From Treponema zioleckii (lineage in GTDB: Bacteria; Spirochaetota; Spirochaetia; Treponematales; Treponemataceae), in NCBI RefSeq assembly GCF_014737315.1, contig NZ_JPUF01000002.1:62001-126000 (forward strand): 64,000 nt of DNA. Direction: 5' to 3'. The notes under the pieces were generated by a model, which searched no databases, was not told the origin of the DNA, and saw nothing but the letters and a program-made list of their open reading frames with translations. This document shows positions 51,964 through 60,052 of this stretch, one piece after another; position 1 is the stretch's first letter; the number at the start of each line of letters is the position of its first letter. The position numbers and the translations under genes are program-made.

Positions 51964-54900
51964 ATGTCCAGAAAGAAACAGTCAATGGACGGAAACCAGG
52001 CTGCTGCTCATGTCGCTTATGCGTTCACAGAAGTTGCCGGAATCTATCCTATCACTCCTTCTTCACCAATGGCTGACTGGGTTGATAACTGGTCCGCTGG
52101 CGGTCAGAAGAACATTTTTGGTAACAAAGTAAAAGTTATCGAAATGGAATCAGAAGCCGGTGCTGCAGGTACAGTTCACGGTTCTTTGGCATCAGGTGCG
52201 CTCACAACGACATTCACTGCATCGCAGGGCTTGCTCCTGATGATTCCTAACATGTACAAGATTGCTGCTGAACAGCTCCCTTGTGTATTCCACGTTGCAG
52301 CACGATGTGTCGCAACTCAGTCTTTGAACATTTTCGGAGACCATTCAGACGTTTACGCTTGCCGACAGACTGGTGTCGCAATGCTCGCAGAAAGCAATCC
52401 TCAGGAAGTTATGGACTTGGCTCCAGTTGCTCACTTGGCAGCTCTTGAAGGCAAAGTCGCTTTCATCAACTTCTTTGACGGTTTCCGAACTTCTCACGAA
52501 ATCCAGAAAATCGAAACTTGGGACTACGCAGACCTTAAGGAGATGTTCCCGAACGACGCTCTCAAGGAATTCCGCGCTCATGCGTTGAATCCAGAGCATC
52601 CTGCAATGCGCGGTTCTCACGAAAATGGTGACGTATTCTTCCAGCACCGTGAGGCTTGTAACTCAACTTACGACGCTCTCCCTGCAATCGTTGAAAAATA
52701 CATTGACAAAATCAATGCAAAACTCGGCACAAAATACGGCCTTTTCGACTACTACGGTGCTGCAGATGCAGACCGCGTAATCGTTGCAATGGGTTCAATT
52801 TGTGACGTTGCAGAAGAAGTTATTGACTACCTCACAAAGAAGGGCGAGAAAGTCGGTCTCATCAAAGTTCACCTTTACAGACCGTGGGTTTCTGCAAAAT
52901 TCTTGGAAAAACTCCCAAAAACTGCAAAGAAAGTTGCTGTTCTTGACCGCACAAAGGAACCAGGCTCACTTGGTGAACCTCTCTTCCTCGATGTTGCCGC
53001 AACTCTCCGCGAAGCTGGCTTGAACGACGTTGTTCTTACTGGCGGACGCTACGGTTTGGGTTCAAAAGACACACCACCAAGCTCAGTATTTGCTGTTTAC
53101 ACAGAACTTGCAAAAGCAGAGCCAAAAGCACGCTTCACAATCGGTATTACAGACGATGTTACAAATCTCTCACTTCCAGAGGTTAAACCGGCTCCAATCA
53201 CATCTGCAGAAGGAACTGTTGAGTGTAAATTCTGGGGTATCGGTGGTGACGGTACAGTCGGTGCAAACAAAGACTCTACAAAAATCATCGGTGATCACAC
53301 TGACAAATACATTCAGGCATACTTCCAGTACGACTCAAAAAAAACTGGCGGTATCACAATCAGCCACTTGCGCTTTGGTGACAAACCAATTCGCTCACCA
53401 TACTACATCAATCAAGCTGATCTCGTAGCTTGTCACAACCAGTCTTACATCATCAAGGGCTACAAGATGGTTCAGGATGTAAAAGACGGCGGTACATTCC
53501 TTATCAACTGTCAGTGGAGCGACGAAGAGCTCGACAAGCACTTGCCTGCTGAGTCAAAGAAATACATCGCAGAGCACAAAATCAAGGTTTACACTGTAGA
53601 CGCAGTTGACATCGCTACAAAAATCGGTCTTGGAAAACGAACTTCTACAGTTCTCCAGTCTGCATTCTTCAAGCTCGCAAATGTTCTCCCAGCTGAAGAA
53701 GCAATCAAATACATGAAAGAGAAGGTTGTTGCAAAATTCTCTAAGAAAGGTCAGGAAGTCGTTGACATGAACTGTCAGGCTATTGACCAGGGTGCAGGTG
53801 CTTTGCACGAGGTTAAGATTCCTGACTCATGGAAGAACCCTGCTCCAGATGCTGCTAAACCAGCTCTCAAGGGTGAAAAAGCTACCGTTGATATGGTAGA
53901 AAAACTCATGAACCCAATCGCTCTCATGGACGGCGACAACCTCCCAGTTTCTGCATTCAAGGACATCGCAGACGGTCAGTTCCAGCTCGGTGCTTCTGCT
54001 TATGAGAAGCGCGGTACTGCAGTCAATGTTCCAGAGTGGGATTCAACAAAATGTATTCAGTGTAACAACTGTGCATTCGTTTGTTCACACGCAACAATCC
54101 GCCCATACCTCCTCACAGACGCAGAAGCTAGTGAAGTCGAGAAGAACGGCGGAAAAGCTGTTGACCTCAAACCAAAGGCTGGAAAATACAAGTTCACACT
54201 TTCTGTCAGCCCTCTCGATTGTATGGGTTGTGGAGAATGTACAACAGTTTGTCCAGTACAGGCACTCACAATGGTTCCACAGGAGACTCGCCTGAGCGAG
54301 CAGCCAGCTTGGAACTATCTCGTTGCAAATGTTTCAAAGAAGGCAGATTCTGGATTCGGCGACAACACAGTCAAAGGAAGCCAGTTCAACCAGCCGCTTC
54401 TTGAGTTCTCAGGCTCATGCGCAGGTTGTGCCGAGACTTCTTATGCTCGCTTGATTACTCAGCTCTTCGGCGAGCACATGTACATTTCTAACGCTACAGG
54501 TTGTTCTTCAATCTGGGGTGGCCCTGCTGCAACGGCTCCTTACACAATCAACAAGGACTCAAAGAAAGGTCCGGCTTGGGCTAACTCACTCTTCGAGGAC
54601 AACGCAGAGCACGGTTTGGGTATGTACTCAGGCCAGAAATATATCCGCGACAACCTCATCGAGAAGTTGAACGGAATGGAAGCAACAGGCGCTCTCAAAG
54701 AAGCAATCGACGCTTTCATGGCTACAAAAGACAGCACAAAAGAGAATGCGGCTAAGGCTGATGACCTCATCGCTGCTCTCGAAAAAGACGGTTCTGCAAC
54801 AGCAAAAGAAATCCTTGAGCAGAAAGACTACCTCGCAAAGAAATCTGTATGGATTTTCGGTGGCGACGGTTGGGCTTACGACATCGGTTTCGGCGGTTTG

Positions 54901-55494
54901 GATCACGTTCTCGCTTCTGGCGAAAACATCAATGTCATGGTATTCGATACAGAGATGTACTCAAATACAGGTGGACAGGCATCAAAGGCTTCTAACATCG
55001 GTGAAGTCTGTCAGTTCGCAGCAGCTGGTAAAGAGATGGGCAAAAAGTCACTCTCAGAGATCGCTATGAGCTACGGCTACGTATACGTTGGACAGATTGC
55101 TCTCGGTGCAAATCCTGCACAGGCTCTCAAAGTCATCCAGGAAGCAGAGGCTTACAATGGCCCGTCACTCATCATCGGATACGCTCCATGTGAGCTCCAC
55201 GGTGTTAAGGGCGGCATGAACCACTGTCAGGACGAGATGAAGGCAGCTGTCAAAGCTGGATACTGGAATCTCTTCAGCTTCAACCCGGCACTCAAGGCAG
55301 AAGGCAAGAATCCGTTCACCCTCACTTCAAAAGAAGGCGACGGAACTTACCAGGCATTCTTGAACAACGAGACTCGCTACTCAGCATTGACTCGCAAGTT
55401 CCCAGAGAGGGCAAAAGTATTGTTCGACCGCAACGAACAGGCTGCTAAGGCAAGATTTGAACATCTTCAGAAGCTGGTTGAGTTGTACAAATAG
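51964..55494 (+). CDS. nifJ: Pyruvate:ferredoxin (flavodoxin) oxidoreductase
   Basis: This 1,176-residue single-chain PFOR converts pyruvate and CoA to acetyl-CoA, CO2 and reduced ferredoxin. Domain order is as usual: TPP/pyrimidine domain (GNQAAAHVAYAFTEVAGIYPI), domain II, gamma, ferredoxin domain with CIQCNNCAFVC (about 696) and CMGCGECTTVC (about 754), and the C-terminal TPP domain (GGDGWAYDIGFGGLDH). ATG 51964 is chosen because the ribosome site lies just before it; upstream in-frame codons precede it. Codon use is strongly biased to C-ending and A-ending codons unlike its neighbours, fitting high expression. The last 13 codons (RFEHLQKLVELYK) recur at 57248. Confidence 0.95.
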   Translation: MSRKKQSMDGNQAAAHVAYAFTEVAGIYPITPSSPMADWVDNWSAGGQKNIFGNKVKVIEMESEAGAAGTVHGSLASGALTTTFTASQGLLLMIPNMYKIAAEQLPCVFHVAARCVATQSLNIFGDHSDVYACRQTGVAMLAESNPQEVMDLAPVAHLAALEGKVAFINFFDGFRTSHEIQKIETWDYADLKEMFPNDALKEFRAHALNPEHPAMRGSHENGDVFFQHREACNSTYDALPAIVEKYIDKINAKLGTKYGLFDYYGAADADRVIVAMGSICDVAEEVIDYLTKKGEKVGLIKVHLYRPWVSAKFLEKLPKTAKKVAVLDRTKEPGSLGEPLFLDVAATLREAGLNDVVLTGGRYGLGSKDTPPSSVFAVYTELAKAEPKARFTIGITDDVTNLSLPEVKPAPITSAEGTVECKFWGIGGDGTVGANKDSTKIIGDHTDKYIQAYFQYDSKKTGGITISHLRFGDKPIRSPYYINQADLVACHNQSYIIKGYKMVQDVKDGGTFLINCQWSDEELDKHLPAESKKYIAEHKIKVYTVDAVDIATKIGLGKRTSTVLQSAFFKLANVLPAEEAIKYMKEKVVAKFSKKGQEVVDMNCQAIDQGAGALHEVKIPDSWKNPAPDAAKPALKGEKATVDMVEKLMNPIALMDGDNLPVSAFKDIADGQFQLGASAYEKRGTAVNVPEWDSTKCIQCNNCAFVCSHATIRPYLLTDAEASEVEKNGGKAVDLKPKAGKYKFTLSVSPLDCMGCGECTTVCPVQALTMVPQETRLSEQPAWNYLVANVSKKADSGFGDNTVKGSQFNQPLLEFSGSCAGCAETSYARLITQLFGEHMYISNATGCSSIWGGPAATAPYTINKDSKKGPAWANSLFEDNAEHGLGMYSGQKYIRDNLIEKLNGMEATGALKEAIDAFMATKDSTKENAAKADDLIAALEKDGSATAKEILEQKDYLAKKSVWIFGGDGWAYDIGFGGLDHVLASGENINVMVFDTEMYSNTGGQASKASNIGEVCQFAAAGKEMGKKSLSEIAMSYGYVYVGQIALGANPAQALKVIQEAEAYNGPSLIIGYAPCELHGVKGGMNHCQDEMKAAVKAGYWNLFSFNPALKAEGKNPFTLTSKEGDGTYQAFLNNETRYSALTRKFPERAKVLFDRNEQAAKARFEHLQKLVELYK

Positions 55495-55631
55495 TTTTCA
55501 TGCTGACGAGCCACAGGCTCGCAGCATAAAACGCTTAATGCCATGATGCACTATTTTGCTTCGCAAAATTGGTGCACATGTCAAACAAGCCTGAGCCGAC
55601 ACCTTCGGTGCGGCTCAAACCATACGAAATG

Positions 55632-55685
55632 AAAACGCCTCTTGCGAGGATTTTTCCTTACGAGGGGCGTTTTTTGTTTTTATTG
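55632..55685 (+). terminator. Terminator in the first nifJ tail copy
   Basis: AAAACGCCTCTTGCGAGG and TTACGAGGGGCGTTTTTTG form a stem with TTTTTTGTTTTT. It resembles the terminator after the second nifJ tail (57357-57404) in both sequence and layout. Upstream the 55495-55631 gap has two hairpins (CGAGCCACAGGCTCG and GTGCACTATTTTGC-type) without coding content. Confidence 0.8.
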
Positions 55686-55779
55686 AGGGGAAAAAGAATT
55701 TCTTTCATGATAAAATATAATTATGGCAAACAATTCATACAGCGTGAAATAAAAGCAAACCTCAAATTTGGGAGAAAGA

Positions 55780-56280
55780 ATGAACTGCAAATTTGATTGC
55801 AATAAGAAAAGTGATAAAAAAGAAGCATTTGAATCTGAGTTTGAAAAATGGAATAAGATTTTTCAACAGAAGGATATGACTCATGTTATAACTGAAAAGT
55901 CTTGGTATGACTCAAAATCTGACGAGAACTCATGCGTCGTTGAGGATAAACCTGGAAGAGCCTCTGAGGTTTATAAGGATGTAACCATTTTAGCACCTGA
56001 GTTTTGGTCGAATGGTGGTATATCTGCGCAAATGCTGCAAATTCCTTTACGCATTGTCCTTCGGTCTAACTCAAACAAAACTCTTACATTTACAATGGTA
56101 AAACTATGCTACGGAAATAAAGCAGAAATCCGTCTGGAAGAAAACAACAAGTTGGTAGCAAGTTTTTTTGCGGTCACTGAAAATGGAGAAAACATCTCTC
56201 TAAAAGAGATGCTTTCGGAAGCGTTATCTATCGAAAAAGTAGACTCCGCAGTTGATTTCATCAGCGGACTAAAGCAATGA
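55780..56280 (+). CDS. Unknown protein, partner of the PIN-domain gene
   Basis: This 166-residue protein is not recognised. It starts MNCKFDCNKKSDKKEAFESE, with a helical N-terminus (about 1-35) and a beta-rich region (about 60-135: DVTILAPEFWSNGG, IPLRIVLRSNSNKTLTFTMV, NKAEIRLEENNKLVASFFAV), ending in short helices. ATG 55780 follows GGAG by 5 bases. The stop overlaps the start of the PIN gene by four bases (ATGA), the arrangement of many two-gene toxin-antitoxin or effector-partner pairs. No DNA-binding motif is seen, so it is not a typical antitoxin. It lies inside DNA inserted at the 3' end of nifJ. Confidence 0.65.
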   Translation: MNCKFDCNKKSDKKEAFESEFEKWNKIFQQKDMTHVITEKSWYDSKSDENSCVVEDKPGRASEVYKDVTILAPEFWSNGGISAQMLQIPLRIVLRSNSNKTLTFTMVKLCYGNKAEIRLEENNKLVASFFAVTENGENISLKEMLSEALSIEKVDSAVDFISGLKQ

Positions 56281-57230
56281 AAATAATAATGTTTCTTGAA
56301 AAATATACAAAAAAAGGCTTCTCGATTTGGATTGATACTTGCAGCATTCTGCACGAACAGTTTCAAACCTGCATGAACAATATCGCAGGATTTTTGACAG
56401 GGAACAATTACAAAATCAAAATTACGCAGACAGTCCTAAATGAGCTTACAAAACATACATCTTCATCTGATGAAGAACTGAAAGCGAATGCGACAAAGGC
56501 TCTTGAACTGATTACACAGGGTAATTTGAAGAACATCTTTGAAGTATACGGCGATTCTTCACATTCCTTTGCTGACAACGATTTCCTTGCGCTTTTTACG
56601 CAGCTTCGTCTGAAAGAGAATATTCTTTTCATCACACAAGATGTCGCACTTGCTTCCGATGTGTGGGATTTGGGCGATTCGCGCTCTGTCCGTTCAAAGT
56701 GTATTGAAGTTGCGAAGATAACGAAAAACGGTTTGCTTGAAGAATTTGAAATTGATGATGATTTTGAAGACGATTATGAAGATTACGAGGATAATATTAA
56801 TAGAAATTACACAAGTGATTTGGACGGAGAATCTATTGGTGATATTAATGCCCGTGTTAAAGGAAATATAAAAGGCGACTATAAAAACGACATTAACGAA
56901 ATCCTTGACGGAAACATCCTGGGTGATATGTACGGCGACATTAACGGTAAGATGAACGGCACCATTCAAGGCTCAATGTATGGAGACATAAACGGAATAC
57001 TGAACGGAAATATTCTTGGGAATATGAATGGTGATATTTATGGAAAGTTAAACGGCAAGGTAATGGGTAAAATGACCGGTACGCTTCACGTACATAACTC
57101 CACAAATAAAGGCGCCATTCAGGAAAATATCGTTATGCATGATGTTCAAATGGACGATATTCCATCACCAGACGAACTGAAACAAAAAATAAAAACTGCC
57201 TTTGAAAATGCACTCCGCAATTTGCAATAG
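56277..57230 (+). CDS. PIN-domain protein with a G-x-hydrophobic-x tetrapeptide solenoid
   Basis: This 317-residue protein has an N-terminal PIN-like nuclease domain (about 12-150) with acidic residues at the usual places: IDTCSIL (D20), LNEL (E56), FADNDFLAL (D102) and FITQD (D122). An acidic linker follows (about 155-176, rich in D/E). Residues 184-271 then form 22 consecutive tetrapeptides in register, 19 of them beginning with Gly (GDIN, GKMN, GTIQ, GSMY, GDIN). This would fold as a narrow beta-solenoid. A short helical tail ends the protein. PIN domains usually cut RNA; the fusion is unusual. It is the second gene of the nifJ cassette. Confidence 0.75.
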   Translation: MKIIMFLEKYTKKGFSIWIDTCSILHEQFQTCMNNIAGFLTGNNYKIKITQTVLNELTKHTSSSDEELKANATKALELITQGNLKNIFEVYGDSSHSFADNDFLALFTQLRLKENILFITQDVALASDVWDLGDSRSVRSKCIEVAKITKNGLLEEFEIDDDFEDDYEDYEDNINRNYTSDLDGESIGDINARVKGNIKGDYKNDINEILDGNILGDMYGDINGKMNGTIQGSMYGDINGILNGNILGNMNGDIYGKLNGKVMGKMTGTLHVHNSTNKGAIQENIVMHDVQMDDIPSPDELKQKIKTAFENALRNLQ

Positions 57231-57247
57231 GTATGAGAGAATATGTA

Positions 57248-57289
57248 CGATTCGAGCACTTGCAGAAGCTGGTTGAGTTGTATAAGTAA
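57248..57289 (+). repeat. Second copy of the nifJ C-terminal codons
   Basis: CGATTCGAGCACTTGCAG onward encodes RFEHLQKLVELYK followed by TAA, exactly the last 13 residues of nifJ (55453-55494). However, seven codons differ at silent positions and the stop codon differs. It therefore came from a diverged nifJ copy, not from a recent local duplication. It ends the accessory cassette, and a nifJ-like terminator follows at 57357. Confidence 0.9.
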
Positions 57290-57356
57290 TTGTCACTTCG
57301 ACTTCGCTCAGTGACCGACGGTGGTGGTTGAGCGGAGGAGAAATCACTGAAAATGA

Positions 57357-57404
57357 AAACGCTCCCTTGAGAGGAAGAGATTCCTTTTGGGGAGCGTTTT
57401 TTTT
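57357..57404 (+). terminator. Terminator after the second nifJ tail copy
   Basis: AAACGCTCCC pairs with GGGGAGCGTTT, followed by a T-run. It is the counterpart of the terminator at 55632 and is preceded by the dispersed repeat TTCGACTTCGCTCAGTGACC. Confidence 0.85.
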
Positions 57405-57493
57405 GTTCAACTTCCTGTATTCTTGGCTAAATATCTTGTTATTTTTTTTTGAGTATAATCGCAAAACTATTAAAAATTTCATTGGAGTTTAAA

Positions 57494-58123
57494 ATGAAAA
57501 AACTTTTAGCTTTGGCGGCTGTTGCCATTTTCTCAGTTTCGGCTTTGTTTGCAGAAAATACATTTCATGTTGGAACTTACTTTCCAATTACGAATCTTAC
57601 AGTGAGCGATGATGATACAGACTCAGAAACTGATTTTTCAAGCACTGGCGTTGGAGCATTCTTTGACTACACACATGTTGCAAATGGTGGATTTACTTTT
57701 AAAATCGGTACAGGTATTGCTTATGCAAGTACAAGCGATGTTAAAAGCTATGTCAATAATGAAGATTTGAGTGGTGTGGATTTTGATTTTTTTGTGGGGT
57801 TGGGAGGTTCGCCAATTCACAATGAAAAAATGACACTTTCAATTACTGGTAACACAGGTTTGCGCGTTCAGAATCTTAGCAAAACAGAAACATTTTTAGG
57901 TTCAGAAATAACTACAGATACTCTTTCAATTTTGTTCTTCATCGGACCGGAAGTTTCTTACACAATTCGTTTTAATGAACATGTTGGTTTGTTCGGAAAC
58001 TTAGGAGTTTTATACAATGTAGGCGTGGCAGCTTTTAAAGAGATAGACGATGATGTTAGAGTCGGATACGCAGCTACAGGATTTAACATTCAGCCAAAAA
58101 TTGGTGTAGCATTCACGTTGTAA
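57494..58123 (+). CDS. Outer-membrane beta-barrel protein
   Basis: This 209-residue protein has a signal peptide (MKKLLALAAVAIFSVSALFA, cleavage before ENT). The mature ~188 residues form alternating beta-strand segments and end in NIQPKIGVAFTL, the hydrophobic/aromatic C-terminal pattern of outer-membrane barrels. The length suggests an eight-stranded barrel of the OmpX/OmpW type. ATG 57494 is chosen because GGAG lies 7 bases upstream and it gives a clean signal. The function is unknown. A terminator follows. Confidence 0.75.
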   Translation: MKKLLALAAVAIFSVSALFAENTFHVGTYFPITNLTVSDDDTDSETDFSSTGVGAFFDYTHVANGGFTFKIGTGIAYASTSDVKSYVNNEDLSGVDFDFFVGLGGSPIHNEKMTLSITGNTGLRVQNLSKTETFLGSEITTDTLSILFFIGPEVSYTIRFNEHVGLFGNLGVLYNVGVAAFKEIDDDVRVGYAATGFNIQPKIGVAFTL

Positions 58124-58144
58124 AAATAACTTAAAATACAAACG

Positions 58145-58184
58145 GGGCACGCAAGGCGATTTTTGTCGGGCGTGCCCTTTTTTT
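58145..58184 (+). terminator. Terminator after the beta-barrel gene
   Basis: GGGCACGC, a 17-base loop, GCGTGCCC and TTTTTTT, 21 bases after the stop. Confidence 0.9.
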
Positions 58185-58254
58185 GTTGGTTGAACTTATG
58201 CCGCTATCTCAATGACTGAACTGAATAACTTAGCATGACGAATAGCAAATAAGA

Positions 58255-58323
58255 GTCATGCTGAGCTTGTCTCAGCATCTGCCTTCCTGTGGAAAATAGA
58301 TTCCGAAACTAGTTCGGAATGAC
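58255..58323. repeat. Dispersed palindromic repeat pair
   Basis: GTCATGCTGAGCTTGTCTCA (58255-58274) begins one imperfect palindrome and GATTCCGAAACTAGTTCGGA (58299-58318) begins a second. Both classes recur at 26046, 34960 and 62290. They fill most of the 332-base gap before the PL7-like gene, in which no gene is seen. Confidence 0.75.
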
Positions 58324-58455
58324 GTACTTTGTAAAAAGTCGAAATCGGGCATAATAAATATTTCGCTCAGTTTGTCCGTTTCGACTTTTCTTGAAGTCAG
58401 CATTCTTAATGTGATAGATTATCGTTAGATTGTTTTGACTTGAAAAGGCGGATTT

Positions 58456-59280
58456 GTGAAAAAAATATTTCTTTCGTGCACTTTTATTTTTCTTTTACTT
58501 TCTTGTAGTCATGGCGGGACGGCAGATTCACAGAAGTTCCCGGTGATTGAAACTCACTATTGTTCACAAGCGGAACTTTCCCAGCGAAAGAGCGGAAGTT
58601 GCGCTTTGGAAAACTATGAGCAGTGGAACCTGCAATATCCGAGCGGAACGGAAGAGGGCGGAATGATTAATGCGGGCGTGACAGCCGAATTGAAGAACAG
58701 GTATTTTTCGCTTTACACAGACGCAGAAGGAAAAAACTACATGCGTTTTTCTCTGGATGCCAGCGACAAAGGCAAATCAAAAAACGGCTCTTCGGTGCGC
58801 AGTGAACTGAGGCATTTAAATGAATGGACTTTAGCTGATAAAACTTCCCTTGAGTATACATTTTTTTTGACTTCGACAGATTTTTCTAGCGCAAAATTTA
58901 CGGTGGGGCAGTTTCTCCAAAAATGCGACAAAAAGGATTCGCCTTTGTGCAGGATTGAAGTGGAAAACGGAATGATTACCGCTAAAGTGAATAATTATGA
59001 GCGCGACGGAACAACAAAGGCCGATGGAAAAACTCATAACTACAGTCTCGGTTCCATTTTACAAAAACAGGAAGTTACAATCAAAATCTCTGTGGACAAT
59101 AAAGTTCTGAACTTGTATCGTGACGGCAAAAAATATGCCACTCACAATTTTCATGAAAATGTTGAATCCACTTACGAAAACTATTATAAAGCCGGCATAT
59201 ATTATCAGAACAAAGATTCTCCGAAGATTTTTTCAGAAGTCTTTATTCGTGACTTAAAAGTGAACCTTTCGGGTGACTAA
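58456..59280 (+). CDS. PL7-like polysaccharide lyase lipoprotein
   Basis: This 274-residue lipoprotein starts at GTG 58456 (AAGGCGG upstream) with lipobox LLSC. The beta-sandwich (about 30-270) matches the alginate-lyase PL7 fold: SSVRSELRHLNEW (the RSELR motif, about 113-117) and YENYYKAGIYYQNKD (the YxKAGxYxQ motif, about 239-253). The third motif, normally Q-I/V-H with the catalytic His, reads FTVGQFLQKCDKK, so the His is replaced by Leu. The protein may act on a different uronate, use another base, or only bind glycan. It sits alone, followed by a CAP lipoprotein. Confidence 0.75.
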   Translation: MKKIFLSCTFIFLLLSCSHGGTADSQKFPVIETHYCSQAELSQRKSGSCALENYEQWNLQYPSGTEEGGMINAGVTAELKNRYFSLYTDAEGKNYMRFSLDASDKGKSKNGSSVRSELRHLNEWTLADKTSLEYTFFLTSTDFSSAKFTVGQFLQKCDKKDSPLCRIEVENGMITAKVNNYERDGTTKADGKTHNYSLGSILQKQEVTIKISVDNKVLNLYRDGKKYATHNFHENVESTYENYYKAGIYYQNKDSPKIFSEVFIRDLKVNLSGD

Positions 59281-59356
59281 TTCTAAATAATTGGTCATGC
59301 AAAACTTGAAATTGCTCGTATTGAAATATTCTTTATATCTTTTGTGAGGTGATTTT

Positions 59357-59881
59357 ATGAGACGAATTTTTTTAGGGGTCTTGGCAGCTTTCTGTTTAAT
59401 GTTTATTGGCTGTGCTGAGGGAGAATCTGAAATTTTTGAAGTTCTTGATGTTTTTAATTTGACGAATGCTTTTCGCACGGGAAACGAAGCTTTTTATTGG
59501 AACGAAGACAATTCCACAAAAACAAATCTTGTCGGAAAACTTTCGGCACTTTCGCTGGACGAGGATTTGTGCAAGGCGGCTGCGGTTCGGGCAGAAGAAC
59601 TTGTAAACAAATTTTCCCACACCCGCCCGAACGGAGAAAGCTGCTTTACCGTTTTAAAAGACCTTGGAATTTCTTATTCTGCTGTTGGAGAAAATATTGC
59701 CGCAGGCCAGCAAAACGGAAAATCTGCATTTAATGCGTGGAAGGAAGACAACGAGAATTATGCTGGACAAGGGCACAGGCGCAATATGCTCGGAAAAAAT
59801 TTTACCCGCATCGGAATCGCGTATGCTTATTGCCCTGAAGCACCATATAAATACTACTGGTGCATGATTCTCGCAAAATAA
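59357..59881 (+). CDS. CAP-domain (SCP/PR1-like) lipoprotein
   Basis: This 174-residue lipoprotein has signal MRRIFLGVLAAFCLMFIGC, with the Cys near residue 19. The CAP domain is YkwD-like: LSLDEDLCKAAAVRAEEL, FSHTRPNGESCF, GENIAAGQ and GHRRNMLGKNFTRIGIAY. The conserved His residues that can bind metal (H in FSHTRP and GHRRN) are present. CAP proteins of bacteria are secreted and often envelope-linked; the function is not known. It is a single gene with GAGGTGA before the ATG. Confidence 0.88.
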   Translation: MRRIFLGVLAAFCLMFIGCAEGESEIFEVLDVFNLTNAFRTGNEAFYWNEDNSTKTNLVGKLSALSLDEDLCKAAAVRAEELVNKFSHTRPNGESCFTVLKDLGISYSAVGENIAAGQQNGKSAFNAWKEDNENYAGQGHRRNMLGKNFTRIGIAYAYCPEAPYKYYWCMILAK

Positions 59882-60052
59882 TTACGGGCCTGTCAAAAAG
59901 TAAAACGGATTCCTAAAGGATTTCGGAACGACATTGGCAGAATTTGGAAAGACTGCTTTTTGGTACGGAAATTCAGGAAAACTTCGGAATCTATAAAAAG
60001 AACGTGCCCGTAACTGTTGGGAAAATAGGCATTTACTGTTAAAATCATTGGC

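Noticed and set aside
55780-57230. VapBC toxin-antitoxin pair
   Set aside because: The first gene has no AbrB/RHH-type DNA-binding pattern and the PIN protein is more than twice the usual VapC size.
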